DNA of 31,332 bases from Proteiniphilum sp. UBA5283 (GTDB lineage Bacteria; Bacteroidota; Bacteroidia; Bacteroidales; Dysgonomonadaceae): the NCBI GenBank assembly GCA_002408485.1, contig DHSP01000001.1, positions 16,130 to 47,461 on the forward strand, in the 5' to 3' direction. Below are positions 8,041-17,838 of the stretch, one piece after another; the stretch's first letter is position 1; each line of letters opens with the position of its first letter. The position numbers were made by a program, and so were the translations under genes. The notes under the pieces were generated by a model. It was not told the origin of the DNA. It worked only from the letters and a program-made list of their open reading frames with translations, and did not search any database.

Positions 8041-11000
8041 TTAGTTCTCCTCGTCGGCTGTAACCTCTACTGCATCGCCTGCGGCGGCATCACCAAAACT
8101 GGCATGTGCCATCCGCTGATAGGAGCGATAACGCCATTGCGCATTCTCCCGGGCGGCATCAAAAAGTTCATCTGCCTGTTTCGGGAACGATTTGATCAGT
8201 TGCGTATACCGCACTTCACCCAGAAGAAAGTCCTTGAACTTACTCCAATCCGGCTCTTTGCTGTCGAGCTGGAACGGATTCCGGCCCTCTGCCTCCAGAC
8301 GTGGGTCGTAGCGCCACAGGTGCCAGTATCCACATTCCACGGCTTCTTTCTGTTCCGTCTGTGCGCTTCCCATTCCCTTTTTCAGACCATGGCTGATACA
8401 GGGTGAATAGGCGATGATGAGCGACGGGCCATGATATGATTCAGCTTCCTTCAACGCTTTGAGGTAGTGTCCCTGGTTGGCGCCCATAGCCACTTGTGCA
8501 ACATAAACATATCCATAGGTGGTAGCAATCATACCCAGGTCTTTTTTGCGGATCCGTTTTCCGGCAGCCGCAAATTTAGCAACAGCCGCAATGGGTGTCG
8601 ACTTCGACGATTGCCCCCCCGTATTGGAGTAAACCTCGGTATCGAGCACCAGCACGTTGATATCCTGTCCGCTAGCCAACACATGATCCAGGCCACCGAA
8701 ACCGATATCGTATGCCCATCCGTCGCCACCAAATACCCAGATCGACTTCTTCGCTAAGTATTTTTCCATAGAGAGGATCTCGCGGGCTATCTTGTTGTCG
8801 GAACCACGCAAAGAAGAGACAATCTCTGTCGAAACACGTTTCGACTCTTCCAGATCCTCTTTGTGATCGATCCACAGCTGGAAAAGTGCCTTTTGTTCGT
8901 CGGAGAATGCGTCAGACTGCATTCCCTGCAACATCAGCTCCCGGAGATGGTTGCGCATACTGTTATTGGCAATCACAAAACCGTATCCGAACTCGGCATT
9001 GTCTTCGAACAGGGAGTTGGCCCATGCCGGCCCTTTACCTTCTTCGTTTTTCGTGTAAGGTGTGGCCGGTGCTGATGCACCGTAAATTGATGAACAACCT
9101 GTAGCATTGGCAATCATCATCCTGTCGCCATACAACTGAGTGATCAGTTTAATATAGGGAGTTTCTCCACAGCCGGAACAGGCGCCGGAAAATTCGAACA
9201 GCGGCTTGGCAAACTGTGAGTTTTTCACATTCATCTTCACATCCACCAGATGGGCTTTGCTCGAAACATTCTCCAGCATGTAATCCCAGTTCTTCTGGTT
9301 ATCGAGTTGTGAGGCAATGGGCACCATCTCGAGTGCTTTCTCTCCTTTTTTGCCCGGGCACACATCGGCACAGTTGCCGCAACCCAGACAATCGAGTACG
9401 TCCACCTGGATGCGGAAGCCCATACCGGCAAACTGTCTGCCTTGTGCCTTCAGAATCTCTACTCCTTCACCAGCACCCTTCACTTCCTCCTCATCGAGGA
9501 CAAAGGGGCGGATGGTAGCGTGGGGACAAACATAGGCACACTGATTACACTGAATACAGTTTTCGGGCTGCCAGACAGGTACGTTCACAGCGACTCCTCT
9601 TTTTTCATAGGTAGTGGTTCCCTGCTCCCAGGTGCCGTCTTCACGACCACTGAAAGCCGATACCGGGAGGCTGTAACCGCGTTGTGCATTTACCGGACGC
9701 ACCACCTTTTGAATAAATTCCGGAGCATCGTCGGTCGAGTCTGCAGTAACCTGCAGCGTAGCCCACTCTTTGGGTACTTCCACCTCTTCCACTTCCCCGC
9801 CGCGATCTACGGCAGCATAGTTCATTTTCACCACTTCTTCCCCCTTCTTGCCGTATGATTTGACAATGAATTTCTTCATCTGTTCCACAGCAAGATCATA
9901 AGGGATGACGTTGGATATCTTGAAGAAGGCCGACTGCAGGATGGTATTGGTGCGGTTTCCCAGGCCAATCTCATCGGCAATGGCAGTGGCATTGATGATG
10001 TATAGCTTGATGTTGTTGACCGCAAAATACTGTTTCACATGATCCGGCAGATGATTAGCCACCTCCTCTTTCGTCCACAACGAGTTGAGCAGGAAGGTTC
10101 CGTTCTTCTTCAGGCCAGCAGTCACATCGTAGAGATAGAGATAGGCCGGCACATGACATGCCACAAAGTTGGGCGTGTTCACCAGGTAGGTAGAACGAAT
10201 GGCGTTGTCGCCAAAGCGGAGGTGAGAGCAGGTAAAACCTCCCGACTTCTTGGAGTCGTAGGCAAAATAGGCCTGCACATACTTGTCGGTATTATCTCCG
10301 ATAATCTTGATCGAGTTCTTATTGGCACCCACTGTGCCGTCGGAGCCCAAACCGTAAAACTTGGCCTCATAGGTAGTTTCATCCATGGAAACCTCTTCCT
10401 TCACAGGGAGTGACTTGAATGTCACGTCGTCCACGATGCCGATGGTAAAATCATTTTTCGGCATGGACATCGTCAGGTTTTCAAACACAGAAATAATCTG
10501 CGAGGGGGTGGTATCCTTTGAGGAAAGACCGTAAATACCTCCCACAATTTCGGGTGCACCCTCCTTGCCGTAGTAGCAATCCTTCACATCGAGATAGAGT
10601 GGCTGTCCGGTAGCTCCCGGCTCTTTGGTCCGGTCAAGCACGGCGATACGTTTCGCCGTGGCAGGCACGACAGAAAGGAATGCCGATGCCTTAAACGGAC
10701 GATAGAGATGCACGGCTACCACACCCACTTTCTCACCCTGAGCGGTCAGGTGATCCACAACTTCCCGAATAGTTTCGGTTACGGAACCCATGGCGATAAT
10801 CACGCGTTCGGCTTCAGGATCTCCATAGTAGTCGAACAACCCATATTTGCGGCCAGTAACCACCGCCAATTTTTCCAGGTATTTCTCCACCACGTCGGGT
10901 ACGGCATCGTAAAACGGATTGGATGCTTCGCGTGCCTGAAAATAAATATCGTCATTCTGTGCTGTTCCCCGGGCTACAGGTGCATCAGGACTCAGCGCCC

Positions 11001-11622
11001 TATCGCGAAAACCTTTCAACGCCTCCTGGTTAATCAGCGGAGCCAGGTCGTCGTTCGACAAAGCTTCTATCTTCTGAATCTCGTGTGAGGTACGGAATCC
11101 GTCGAAGAAATGAAGGAAAGGCACCCGGCTTTCAATCGCTGCCAGATGAGCTACCGCGGCAAGGTCCATTACCTCCTGTACCGAGCCTGTGGCAAACAGT
11201 GCAAAACCGGTCGGACGGGCAGCCATCACATCTTGCTGATCGCCAAAGATGGACAACGCGTGAGATGCCAGGGCACGTGCCGACACATGAAATACGCCCG
11301 GCAGCAGCTCTCCAGCCATTTTGTACATGTTGGGAAGCATCAGCAACAATCCTTGCGATGCAGTAAAGGTAGAAGTGAGGGCTCCTGCCTGTAACGAACC
11401 ATGCATAGCACCTGCAGCACCTGCTTCCGATTGCATTTCCTGCACCAGAACGGGTTGACCGAAAATGTTTTTTCTTCCGGCAGCAGCCCATTCATCCACA
11501 TACTCTGCCATCGTGGATGATGGTGTAATCGGGTAAATTGCAGCCACTTCACTGAACATATAGGCGATATGAGCAGCTGCCTGATTACCGTCGCAGGTTA
11601 AGTAATTCTTTTTTTTAGTCAT
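8041..11622 (-). CDS. nifJ: Pyruvate:ferredoxin (flavodoxin) oxidoreductase, single-chain
   Basis: This oxygen-sensitive enzyme oxidises pyruvate with CoA to acetyl-CoA and CO2, passing electrons to ferredoxin or flavodoxin. At 1193 residues it has the full one-piece domain set. First comes the pyrimidine-binding domain (TCDGNQAAAHIAYMFSEV, YPITPSSTMAEYVDEWAA), then domain II with the CoA-side fold and the gamma domain (FYGLGSDGTVGANKNSIKII). Next is a two-cluster ferredoxin domain with CIQCNQCAYVCPH and CLGCGNCADVCPG, and finally the TPP-binding domain with CSGCGETPYIKL, GDGWAYDIGFGG and DTEVYSNTGGQSSKSTP. All cluster-ligand cysteines appear to be present. It is flanked by a promoter-like element upstream and a hairpin downstream, so it is probably monocistronic. 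It implies fermentative, anaerobic pyruvate metabolism. Confidence 0.97.
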   Translation of the reverse strand: MTKKKNYLTCDGNQAAAHIAYMFSEVAAIYPITPSSTMAEYVDEWAAAGRKNIFGQPVLVQEMQSEAGAAGAMHGSLQAGALTSTFTASQGLLLMLPNMYKMAGELLPGVFHVSARALASHALSIFGDQQDVMAARPTGFALFATGSVQEVMDLAAVAHLAAIESRVPFLHFFDGFRTSHEIQKIEALSNDDLAPLINQEALKGFRDRALSPDAPVARGTAQNDDIYFQAREASNPFYDAVPDVVEKYLEKLAVVTGRKYGLFDYYGDPEAERVIIAMGSVTETIREVVDHLTAQGEKVGVVAVHLYRPFKASAFLSVVPATAKRIAVLDRTKEPGATGQPLYLDVKDCYYGKEGAPEIVGGIYGLSSKDTTPSQIISVFENLTMSMPKNDFTIGIVDDVTFKSLPVKEEVSMDETTYEAKFYGLGSDGTVGANKNSIKIIGDNTDKYVQAYFAYDSKKSGGFTCSHLRFGDNAIRSTYLVNTPNFVACHVPAYLYLYDVTAGLKKNGTFLLNSLWTKEEVANHLPDHVKQYFAVNNIKLYIINATAIADEIGLGNRTNTILQSAFFKISNVIPYDLAVEQMKKFIVKSYGKKGEEVVKMNYAAVDRGGEVEEVEVPKEWATLQVTADSTDDAPEFIQKVVRPVNAQRGYSLPVSAFSGREDGTWEQGTTTYEKRGVAVNVPVWQPENCIQCNQCAYVCPHATIRPFVLDEEEVKGAGEGVEILKAQGRQFAGMGFRIQVDVLDCLGCGNCADVCPGKKGEKALEMVPIASQLDNQKNWDYMLENVSSKAHLVDVKMNVKNSQFAKPLFEFSGACSGCGETPYIKLITQLYGDRMMIANATGCSSIYGASAPATPYTKNEEGKGPAWANSLFEDNAEFGYGFVIANNSMRNHLRELMLQGMQSDAFSDEQKALFQLWIDHKEDLEESKRVSTEIVSSLRGSDNKIAREILSMEKYLAKKSIWVFGGDGWAYDIGFGGLDHVLASGQDINVLVLDTEVYSNTGGQSSKSTPIAAVAKFAAAGKRIRKKDLGMIATTYGYVYVAQVAMGANQGHYLKALKEAESYHGPSLIIAYSPCISHGLKKGMGSAQTEQKEAVECGYWHLWRYDPRLEAEGRNPFQLDSKEPDWSKFKDFLLGEVRYTQLIKSFPKQADELFDAARENAQWRYRSYQRMAHASFGDAAAGDAVEVTADEEN

Positions 11623-11689
11623 AATTATGTGATTACTAAAAGATTGAAATTTTAGTGAATAGATTGCTAAATCATAAAGGTTTGGACCA

Positions 11690-11721
11690 CGAAATTACTA
11701 CAAAAAAGTGGAAACAACAAA
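11690..11721 (-). promoter_or_regulatory. Probable promoter for nifJ
   Basis: On the minus strand TTTG (11718-11721) is followed after 20 bases by TAATTTCG (11690-11697), one mismatch from TAnnTTTG. This would give a leader of about 60 bases before the nifJ ATG. It lies in the 295-base divergent space between nifJ and the trehalose gene. On the plus strand of that space I see no convincing promoter, only AT-rich sequence. Confidence 0.45.
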
Positions 11722-11917
11722 AGATGATGCCTTTTTGTTCGCTGATGTAGCGCACTGAGATGGGGCACAAAGCGCAAACTTATGTTAAATAATAATCTTT
11801 TACCGGGATACCTGCGTTATGTTACTAAAGGCAGTACCAAATGGATTCACATTTTTTTATATTGTCCACTTTTTACATCCAACTTGGATATTTCACAGAA
11901 TTATAAAAATATCGCAG

Positions 11918-14086
11918 ATGAAGATCATCATTATCGCCAACAGGCTTCCAGTAAGGATAGAACGGAAAGAAGGCCGCTTTTCCATTGAAAGAAGCGAAGG
12001 CGGTCTTGCCACGGGACTTGGGTCGCTGGAAACGGAAGCCGACAAATACTGGATTGGCTGGCCGGGTATCCATACAGACGACGAACTGGAAAAAAAAGAA
12101 ATCACCGACAAATTACATGAGTTGAATTTTCACCCCGTTTTCTTATCGGCCGAACAGATTGAAAATTACTACGAGGGATACAGCAACAGTACAATATGGC
12201 CTTTGTGCCACTACTTCTTCTCTTATATCGAATATAGGGCAGACTACTGGGAAACTTACCAGCAGGTAAATTCATTGTTCTGCAACGAAGCCCTTCCCTT
12301 TATTGAGAGCAACGACATTGTATGGGTGCAGGATTACCAGCTGATGCTGTTGCCGGGGATGATCCGAGAAGAGAAACCAAATGCCAGCATCGGCTATTTT
12401 CACCATATTCCCTTCCCCTCGTACGAGCTCTTCAGGGTACTACCCGAAAGAGAAGAGGTCCTTGAAGGACTGCTTGGGGCAGACCTCATCGGCTTTCACA
12501 CACACGATTACATGCGACACTTTATCAGTGCCATCTACCGGGTACTTGACCTGAACTGCAGTCTCGACGAGATTAATCTGCGGGACAGGATCGTGCACGT
12601 GGATGCATTCCCGATGGGCATCAATTACGAACTTTATCATAATGCCCCCACCCTGCCCGGTGTGAAAGAGAAAGCCGAAATGCTGAAAAATAAACTCGGA
12701 GGCAAGACCGTGATCCTTTCCGTAGACCGTCTGGACTACAGCAAAGGAATTCTTCACCGCCTGAACGGCTTTGCCCAGTTTCTGCAAAATCACCCGGAAT
12801 ATCACGAAAAGGTCACGCTGGCAATGATCGTGGTTCCCTCACGCGACACGGTGGATATTTATGCCGATCTGAAGACAAGGATAGATCAGACAATCGGAGA
12901 GATTAACGGCAAATATTCCAGATTGGGCTGGGCCCCCATATTCTACTTCTATCGCAGCTTTGCCTTCGAGGAGCTGATGGCCATGTACGACATTTCCGAC
13001 ATCGCCCTGGTGACGCCTTTGCGGGACGGTATGAACCTGGTCGCCAAAGAGTATCTAGCGTCCAAATGCAACACTCCCGGCGTTCTCATCCTCAGCGAAA
13101 TGGCCGGTGCCGCAATTGAGCTTCAGGATGCCATCATCATCAACCCCAATGATACGGATCAGATTGAAAAAGCTATTCTGCAAGCCCTGAACATGCCGGA
13201 GGAAGAGAAGGTAAAGAGGCTGCAGAAGATGCAAAAAAGAACCTCCAGGGAGAATGTAAAAAAATGGGCAAACGACTTTGTTACCGAACTTCGTTCCATC
13301 AAAACCCAAAACAAAGAAATATTACAAAAAATTGTAGGGAAAAAGCAGCTTACCCAAATAAAAAGCGCTTACGACGAGGCATCATCACGCTTGCTCCTGC
13401 TTGATTACGACGGGACTCTTTCTGCTTTCGTAGAGAATCCGGAAAATGCAGCCCCCTCAGAGAAGCTTTTAGAAATGCTGCAGAGCATGGCTGCCGACAA
13501 GAAGAACAAAGTGGTGATTAACAGCGGAAGGAACCACCAAATCCTCGACAAATGGTTTGCCGGGCTCAATGTTGATTTTGCTGCCGAACATGGCATATTT
13601 TATAAAGAAAATGGCAAATGGCACAAGAACTTGCTGAACGATGTGGTGTGGGATAACGAGATCATGGAGATCATTCAACACACCATCGACAAGACTCCGC
13701 GTTCTTATCTGGAGCAAAAAGATGCTTCGCTGGTATGGCATTACCGCAAGGTGGATGTATGGCTTGCCGAATTACGTGCCCAGCAGCTGATACATGCCCT
13801 TATAGGACCATGTTCAAGGCTAAACCTTCAGATTGTACCAGGAAACAAAATTGTGGAGATCAAACCTCCTGATTTTAACAAAGGCAGCGAGACACTACGC
13901 AGACTGGAGCAGCAGAACTATGACTTTGTCCTGGCTATCGGCGACGACACCACCGACGAAGATATGTTCCGTGTGCTTCCGCCCAGCGGCATCAGCATCA
14001 AAGTAGGCAACTTCTCTCCGGCGGCAAAGTACCGCATCCCGCTACAATCATCCGTGATTCCGTTCTTAAGCAATCTCATCAAATAG
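11918..14086 (+). CDS. Bifunctional trehalose-6-phosphate synthase/phosphatase
   Basis: A fusion of an OtsA-type GT20 synthase (UDP-glucose plus glucose-6-phosphate to trehalose-6-phosphate) with an OtsB-type HAD phosphatase that releases trehalose. The 722-residue form starts MKIIIIANRLPVRIERKEGR, as in the family. The longer frame from 11819 adds 33 hydrophobic, non-homologous residues. Synthase motifs are SEGGLATGL, WVQDYQLMLLPGMI, IGYFHHIPFPSYELFR, SVDRLDYSKGI and TPLRDGMNLVAKEY. The phosphatase begins with the nucleophile motif DYDGT at residues 496-500, then VINSGRN, AAEHGIFY and AIGDDTTDEDMFR. Every catalytic motif is intact in both halves. The gene converges on a GH15 hydrolase 71 bases away, which suggests a trehalose or storage-glucan role. 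UDP-glucose could also feed the Ugd reaction encoded nearby. Confidence 0.95.
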   Translation: MKIIIIANRLPVRIERKEGRFSIERSEGGLATGLGSLETEADKYWIGWPGIHTDDELEKKEITDKLHELNFHPVFLSAEQIENYYEGYSNSTIWPLCHYFFSYIEYRADYWETYQQVNSLFCNEALPFIESNDIVWVQDYQLMLLPGMIREEKPNASIGYFHHIPFPSYELFRVLPEREEVLEGLLGADLIGFHTHDYMRHFISAIYRVLDLNCSLDEINLRDRIVHVDAFPMGINYELYHNAPTLPGVKEKAEMLKNKLGGKTVILSVDRLDYSKGILHRLNGFAQFLQNHPEYHEKVTLAMIVVPSRDTVDIYADLKTRIDQTIGEINGKYSRLGWAPIFYFYRSFAFEELMAMYDISDIALVTPLRDGMNLVAKEYLASKCNTPGVLILSEMAGAAIELQDAIIINPNDTDQIEKAILQALNMPEEEKVKRLQKMQKRTSRENVKKWANDFVTELRSIKTQNKEILQKIVGKKQLTQIKSAYDEASSRLLLLDYDGTLSAFVENPENAAPSEKLLEMLQSMAADKKNKVVINSGRNHQILDKWFAGLNVDFAAEHGIFYKENGKWHKNLLNDVVWDNEIMEIIQHTIDKTPRSYLEQKDASLVWHYRKVDVWLAELRAQQLIHALIGPCSRLNLQIVPGNKIVEIKPPDFNKGSETLRRLEQQNYDFVLAIGDDTTDEDMFRVLPPSGISIKVGNFSPAAKYRIPLQSSVIPFLSNLIK

Positions 14087-14157
14087 AAAAAACACCCGAC
14101 ACTATTTAACAAAATGAAACAAGCCTATGAAAAAATAGACCCCGCTATCCTGTCTTT

Positions 14158-15960
14158 TTAAGGGCGAATAAATTTGGACAACTGTTTTTCCTCAGAAAAC
14201 AACACCGCTGTGTTGATAAACGCAAGGTGCGAATAAGCCTGCGGGAAGTTACCGAGTTGTCGTTTTGTCTTGAAATCGAGATCTTCGCTATACAGCCCTA
14301 GATGATTGGAATAGGAGATCATTTTCTCAAAAATATCCTTCGCTTCGTCCCTTTCACCAATCACATAAAGAGCCTCTATCAGCCAGAATGTGCAGATGGT
14401 GAAGGAAGAACCGGGCACACCGAAATCATCGGCCGCCTTGTACCGGTACATCAATCCTTCGTGATAAAGGTTTTCCCTGATTGCCTTCACCGTCTTCACA
14501 TACCGCTCCTCTTCCGGCTCAATAAAGTCGTAAAACTGCATCAGCAGCAACGATGAGTCGTAGTCGGTATTGTCGTATGCCTGTGTGAAACACTGCATCT
14601 CCTCGTTCCATCCTTTTTCGTGAACCTCGGCTTTGATTATATCCGCTTCGCGGCGCCATTGTTCGGCATAATAATCTCTTTGCAGGAGTTCAGCAATCAG
14701 CGACGCCCTGTCCAAAGCCACCCAGCTCATTACTTTTGAAAAAACAAAATGCTTTTCCATGGTCCGGTACTCCCAGATACTCCGGTCGGGTTTCCGCCAC
14801 GAAGCAAGCACGGCACGCACCAGGTTTTTAATGATTTCCCATATCTCCTCCACTTCATCGAGTGTACCGGGGAAGTAGAGATAATATTTATAGATGACAT
14901 CCAGCAGATAGCCGATGGAATCATTTTGTACCTGAAAATAGGCGGCATTACCGATCCTTACCGGATGAGAGTTCGAGTACCCGCTTAAATGAGGAAGCAC
15001 TTCTTCTATAAGATCACGCTCTCCCCTGATGCCGTACATGATCTGAATCGGCTCATCGCGCGACGACTTCAAAATGCGCTTCACAAAACCGATAAATCGC
15101 TCGGCAGCCGTTTTCTGTTTCATAAACAGCAATGTATCAATCGACATGGAAGCATCACGCAACCAACAATAACGATAGTCCCAGTTGCGTGTCTCGCCGA
15201 TGGTTTCGGGGAGACTGGTTGTTACCGCAGCCAGCATAGCTCCGGAGTCCTGGTAGGACAATAGCTTCAGCACAAGCAAGCTACGCTGGATCATGTCGTT
15301 GTAATTCAAGTAATGCCGGGAGCGGTTTGCGAAGTTAAGCCAGTACACCTTCGTTCGCTCATATTCCAAGAGCATTCTATGGATGTCTATAGTCACCAGC
15401 TTCTGATTATAGGATAAAAGAAAAAACTGATGATCGTTCAATACTACCGCTTCCCTATTTAACACTTTCTCCATGTCCATGCTGGTGTAGAGGTAAACTT
15501 TATTTTCAGAATTCTCTTCCGAGTAGGATTTGATATAGCTTTTTCCCACTACTTCATGACACGTAGCCTCACGGGCATAATTAATTTGCGGGTCATAAAC
15601 CACCCGCACTTCCGGCCGTCCTTTTATTACACGTATATACCGGTGAATCTCGGGAGGCATATAATACCTTAGCTCCTCAGTCCTGTAGCGTGGCATATAG
15701 TCGAAGACGATAAAACCATGCTCAGGTGATTCAAATCTGGTAAGCAGTATATTGGTGTGACCGTGGTAGTTCTGGGTGACGACATAGTCGTCCGATACCT
15801 CAAAATGAAAACTACCTCCCCTCTCATCGTCCAGCAACCTGGCAAAGATGGAAGGTGAGTCGAAATCGGGCAGACAAAGCCAATCAATGCTTCCTTTCTT
15901 TGACACTAGTGCCGCGGTACGACAATTGCCGATTATTCCGTAGTCCAAATTATTTCTCAT
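14158..15960 (-). CDS. GH15 family glycoside hydrolase (glucoamylase/trehalase-like)
   Basis: This is a cytoplasmic GH15 enzyme with no signal peptide, 600 residues when started at MRNNLDYGIIGN. The eight residues encoded upstream overlap the promoter element and are excluded. The N-terminal beta-sandwich begins YGIIGNCRTAALVSKKGSIDWLCLPDFDSPSIFARLLD. The (alpha/alpha)6 barrel carries ETRNWDYRYCWLRDASMSID (substrate loop), SIWEYR with the likely catalytic acid Glu397, and GLYSEDLD with the likely base Glu559. Family members hydrolyse alpha-1,4-glucans from the non-reducing end or, in actinobacterial examples, trehalose. Convergence with the trehalose synthase/phosphatase gene makes trehalose or its derivatives a reasonable candidate substrate, but sequence alone does not separate the two activities. 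Confidence 0.9.
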   Translation of the reverse strand: MRNNLDYGIIGNCRTAALVSKKGSIDWLCLPDFDSPSIFARLLDDERGGSFHFEVSDDYVVTQNYHGHTNILLTRFESPEHGFIVFDYMPRYRTEELRYYMPPEIHRYIRVIKGRPEVRVVYDPQINYAREATCHEVVGKSYIKSYSEENSENKVYLYTSMDMEKVLNREAVVLNDHQFFLLSYNQKLVTIDIHRMLLEYERTKVYWLNFANRSRHYLNYNDMIQRSLLVLKLLSYQDSGAMLAAVTTSLPETIGETRNWDYRYCWLRDASMSIDTLLFMKQKTAAERFIGFVKRILKSSRDEPIQIMYGIRGERDLIEEVLPHLSGYSNSHPVRIGNAAYFQVQNDSIGYLLDVIYKYYLYFPGTLDEVEEIWEIIKNLVRAVLASWRKPDRSIWEYRTMEKHFVFSKVMSWVALDRASLIAELLQRDYYAEQWRREADIIKAEVHEKGWNEEMQCFTQAYDNTDYDSSLLLMQFYDFIEPEEERYVKTVKAIRENLYHEGLMYRYKAADDFGVPGSSFTICTFWLIEALYVIGERDEAKDIFEKMISYSNHLGLYSEDLDFKTKRQLGNFPQAYSHLAFINTAVLFSEEKQLSKFIRP

Positions 15961-15981
15961 ATTCTTTGTCTTGTTCCAAAG

Positions 15982-15989
15982 CAAAGATA
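15982..15989 (-). promoter_or_regulatory. Probable -7 element for the GH15 gene
   Basis: On the minus strand TATCTTTG matches TAnnTTTG, 21 bases above the chosen ATG at 15960. It supports the shorter protein, because a start at 15984 would lie within the element. There is no TTTG at the standard -33 distance. Confidence 0.5.
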
Positions 15990-16047
15990 AGAAATCAAAT
16001 TAAAAATAAAGAATCAAGAACCCGGTCGCCCGATAATGTGCTCGCAA

Positions 16048-17091
16048 TTACCTCCTCAACGTCATTTCACCGCGCAGGGGGAGCTGCATTAAACGGCGTA
16101 CTTCTTCCCGCGACTCCCCCTGTCCGAACAAAATCATCAACTTAGCCAGTGCCGCCTCCGTGGTGATATCGTAACCGCTTATCACCCCCATCGTCTCGAG
16201 CTGTCGTCCGTTCTCATAACGATGCATCTCCACAGATCCGTAGAGGCACTGCGTCACGTTCACAATCAGAATACCACGCTCCAAAGCACGTCCTATCTGC
16301 TTCGAAAACCATGGATAGACCGGTCCATTTCCGGTACCGTAGGCCTCCAGCACCATTCCCTTCATGCCGGGTATTTCGACATGTGCCTTCACAACATCTT
16401 CCGTAATCCCGGGAAACAATTTCAAAATTGAAACCCGCGCATCCATTGCATAATTAAATTGCACCGGCTTGTTATAATCAGGCTGCAGAATCATTGGCCT
16501 GTTGTAACGAATATCGAGCCCCACTTCGGCAAGAAAGGGGTAATTGGGACTGGTGAAGGCGCTGAAATTGTCGGCATTCACTTTGGTGGTACGGTTTCCG
16601 CGCATCAAAAGATTTTGCATATATACAGACAGCTCCGGAACAACGGGGTGACCATCCGCATCTTTATCAGCTGCAATCTCCAGCGCTGTAATCAGGTTTT
16701 CCTTGCCATCGGTGCGCAGCTTGCCAATAGGAAGTTGCGATCCGGTAAGGATGACCGGCTTGGTCAGATTCCGGAACATAAAACTTAAGGCTGAAGCCGT
16801 ATAAGCCATCGTGTCTGTGCCGTGCAAGATCACAAAGCCATCGTAGTCTGCATAGTTCATCTCGATCACCCTCCCTATTTGCTGCCAGACAGCCAGCGAC
16901 ATGTCCGATGAATCGATGGGGGGATCAAACAAATAGGTCTCCACACTGAAGTTCAATCGTTTTATTTCGGGCATGTTTGAACGGAGGTGGCTGAAATTAA
17001 ACGGCTCCAAGGCCCCTGTCTCCATGTTCTCCATCATCCCGATTGTCCCCCCTGTATATATCAGAAGAACTCTTGCGTTGCGATCAATCAT
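16048..17091 (-). CDS. ansA: L-asparaginase, type I (cytoplasmic type)
   Basis: The enzyme hydrolyses asparagine to aspartate and ammonia. The 347-residue protein has no signal peptide, so it is of the cytoplasmic AnsA kind. The first active-site motif IYTGGTIGM includes the expected nucleophile Thr16, and the second, GFVILHGTDTMAYTAS, includes Thr92-Asp93. TGSQLPIGKLRTDGKENLITALEIA carries the region of the catalytic lysine. The C-terminal domain has GMVLEAYGTGNGP and NVTQCLYGSVEMHRYENGRQL, including the family's allosteric-domain-like part. It lies 87 bases upstream of the GH15 gene on the same strand, with separate promoter-like elements in front of each. Confidence 0.94.
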   Translation of the reverse strand: MIDRNARVLLIYTGGTIGMMENMETGALEPFNFSHLRSNMPEIKRLNFSVETYLFDPPIDSSDMSLAVWQQIGRVIEMNYADYDGFVILHGTDTMAYTASALSFMFRNLTKPVILTGSQLPIGKLRTDGKENLITALEIAADKDADGHPVVPELSVYMQNLLMRGNRTTKVNADNFSAFTSPNYPFLAEVGLDIRYNRPMILQPDYNKPVQFNYAMDARVSILKLFPGITEDVVKAHVEIPGMKGMVLEAYGTGNGPVYPWFSKQIGRALERGILIVNVTQCLYGSVEMHRYENGRQLETMGVISGYDITTEAALAKLMILFGQGESREEVRRLMQLPLRGEMTLRR

Positions 17092-17106
17092 ATTCTTATT
17101 TTTTTA

Positions 17107-17114
17107 CAAATATA
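17107..17114 (-). promoter_or_regulatory. Probable -7 element for ansA
   Basis: On the minus strand TATATTTG is an exact TAnnTTTG match, 15 bases before the ATG at 17091, implying a very short leader. No clear -33 TTTG is seen upstream. The remainder of the 214-base divergent space up to 17305 holds the start region of the OsmC-like gene, for which I see no convincing promoter. Confidence 0.5.
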
Positions 17115-17305
17115 GCATTTTGTAAAAACTTTTTGTCTTTTTGATATTATTTTTTGGACACGTACGCATATTCAGCACGTATCGGTTACACTTTTCCTTT
17201 TACAAGCCAAACCCTGACCTGTACGAACCAAAAGGGCATTAAATTGTTTAGTCTCATACAGAGAATATCTTACGGAGAAATAAACTATATCATACAACAA
17301 CTCAA

Positions 17306-17728
17306 ATGGCAACACATTCTATTCAAACCAATTGGAGAGAGAACAATATTTTTGACACGGAGATCGATGGCCATACCGTCACCATCGATATTCCGGGAGA
17401 GTCGGGCGGGGACAATGCCGGACCGGGCCCCAAAAAGTTACTGTTGGTTGCCGCGGCAGGATGTACGGGGCTTGACATCGTGACCATGGCACGCAAGATG
17501 CGTATCGAATTAAAAAAATTTGACATCCGCATCCAGGCAGAGGTGGCCGATGAGCATCCCAAACAATACACCTCCCTCCATGTGATTTACGATTTTGAAG
17601 GGGACGATTTGCCCCGGGAAAAACTGGAAAGAGCCTGTAAACTCTCTTTCGACACTTATTGCGGCGTGCTGGCGATGTACAAGAAAGCAGTTCCGGTAAC
17701 GTACGAAGTGGTGATAAAGAACCGATAA
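17306..17728 (+). CDS. OsmC/YhfA-like family protein (putative redox protein)
   Basis: OsmC-fold proteins are small dimers. The best-studied members reduce organic peroxides with a pair of cysteines. This 140-residue cytoplasmic protein shows the family core: GPGPKKLLLVAAAGCTGLDIVTMARKM with Cys53 at the start of the central helix, and CKLSFDTYCGVLAMYKK with Cys119, the expected partner. An extra Cys111 is also present. The start at 17306 (MATHSIQTNW) is the first ATG that includes the N-terminal strand and no more. The YCGV form is closer to the YhfA-type branch, whose substrate is not settled. It lies about 110 bases before pgk on the same strand, which has its own promoter element. Confidence 0.9.
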   Translation: MATHSIQTNWRENNIFDTEIDGHTVTIDIPGESGGDNAGPGPKKLLLVAAAGCTGLDIVTMARKMRIELKKFDIRIQAEVADEHPKQYTSLHVIYDFEGDDLPREKLERACKLSFDTYCGVLAMYKKAVPVTYEVVIKNR

Positions 17729-17769
17729 ATTTTCAAGGATCATTACGGAAAAATTTCCATATATTTTCC

Positions 17770-17777
17770 TACCTTTG
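17770..17777 (+). promoter_or_regulatory. Probable -7 element for pgk
   Basis: TACCTTTG is an exact TAnnTTTG match placed 61 bases ahead of the pgk ATG, inside the gap after the OsmC-like gene. The -33 position is not TTTG. Confidence 0.5.
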
Positions 17778-17838
17778 CGGAAGGTTTATCGTATATCAAG
17801 AGAACTTCGTAAACAATATTCATAAAATATACTGAACT

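Noticed and set aside
11819..11917. 33-residue N-terminal extension of the trehalose-6-phosphate synthase
   Set aside because: The extension looks like a hydrophobic segment but has no place in the family, which begins at the MKIIIIANRLPV strand; the frame is simply open upstream.
14114..14161. 15-codon mini-ORF (MKQAYEKIDPAILSF) between the trehalose and GH15 genes
   Set aside because: It is too short to support, overlaps the GH15 stop and has no ribosome-binding site.
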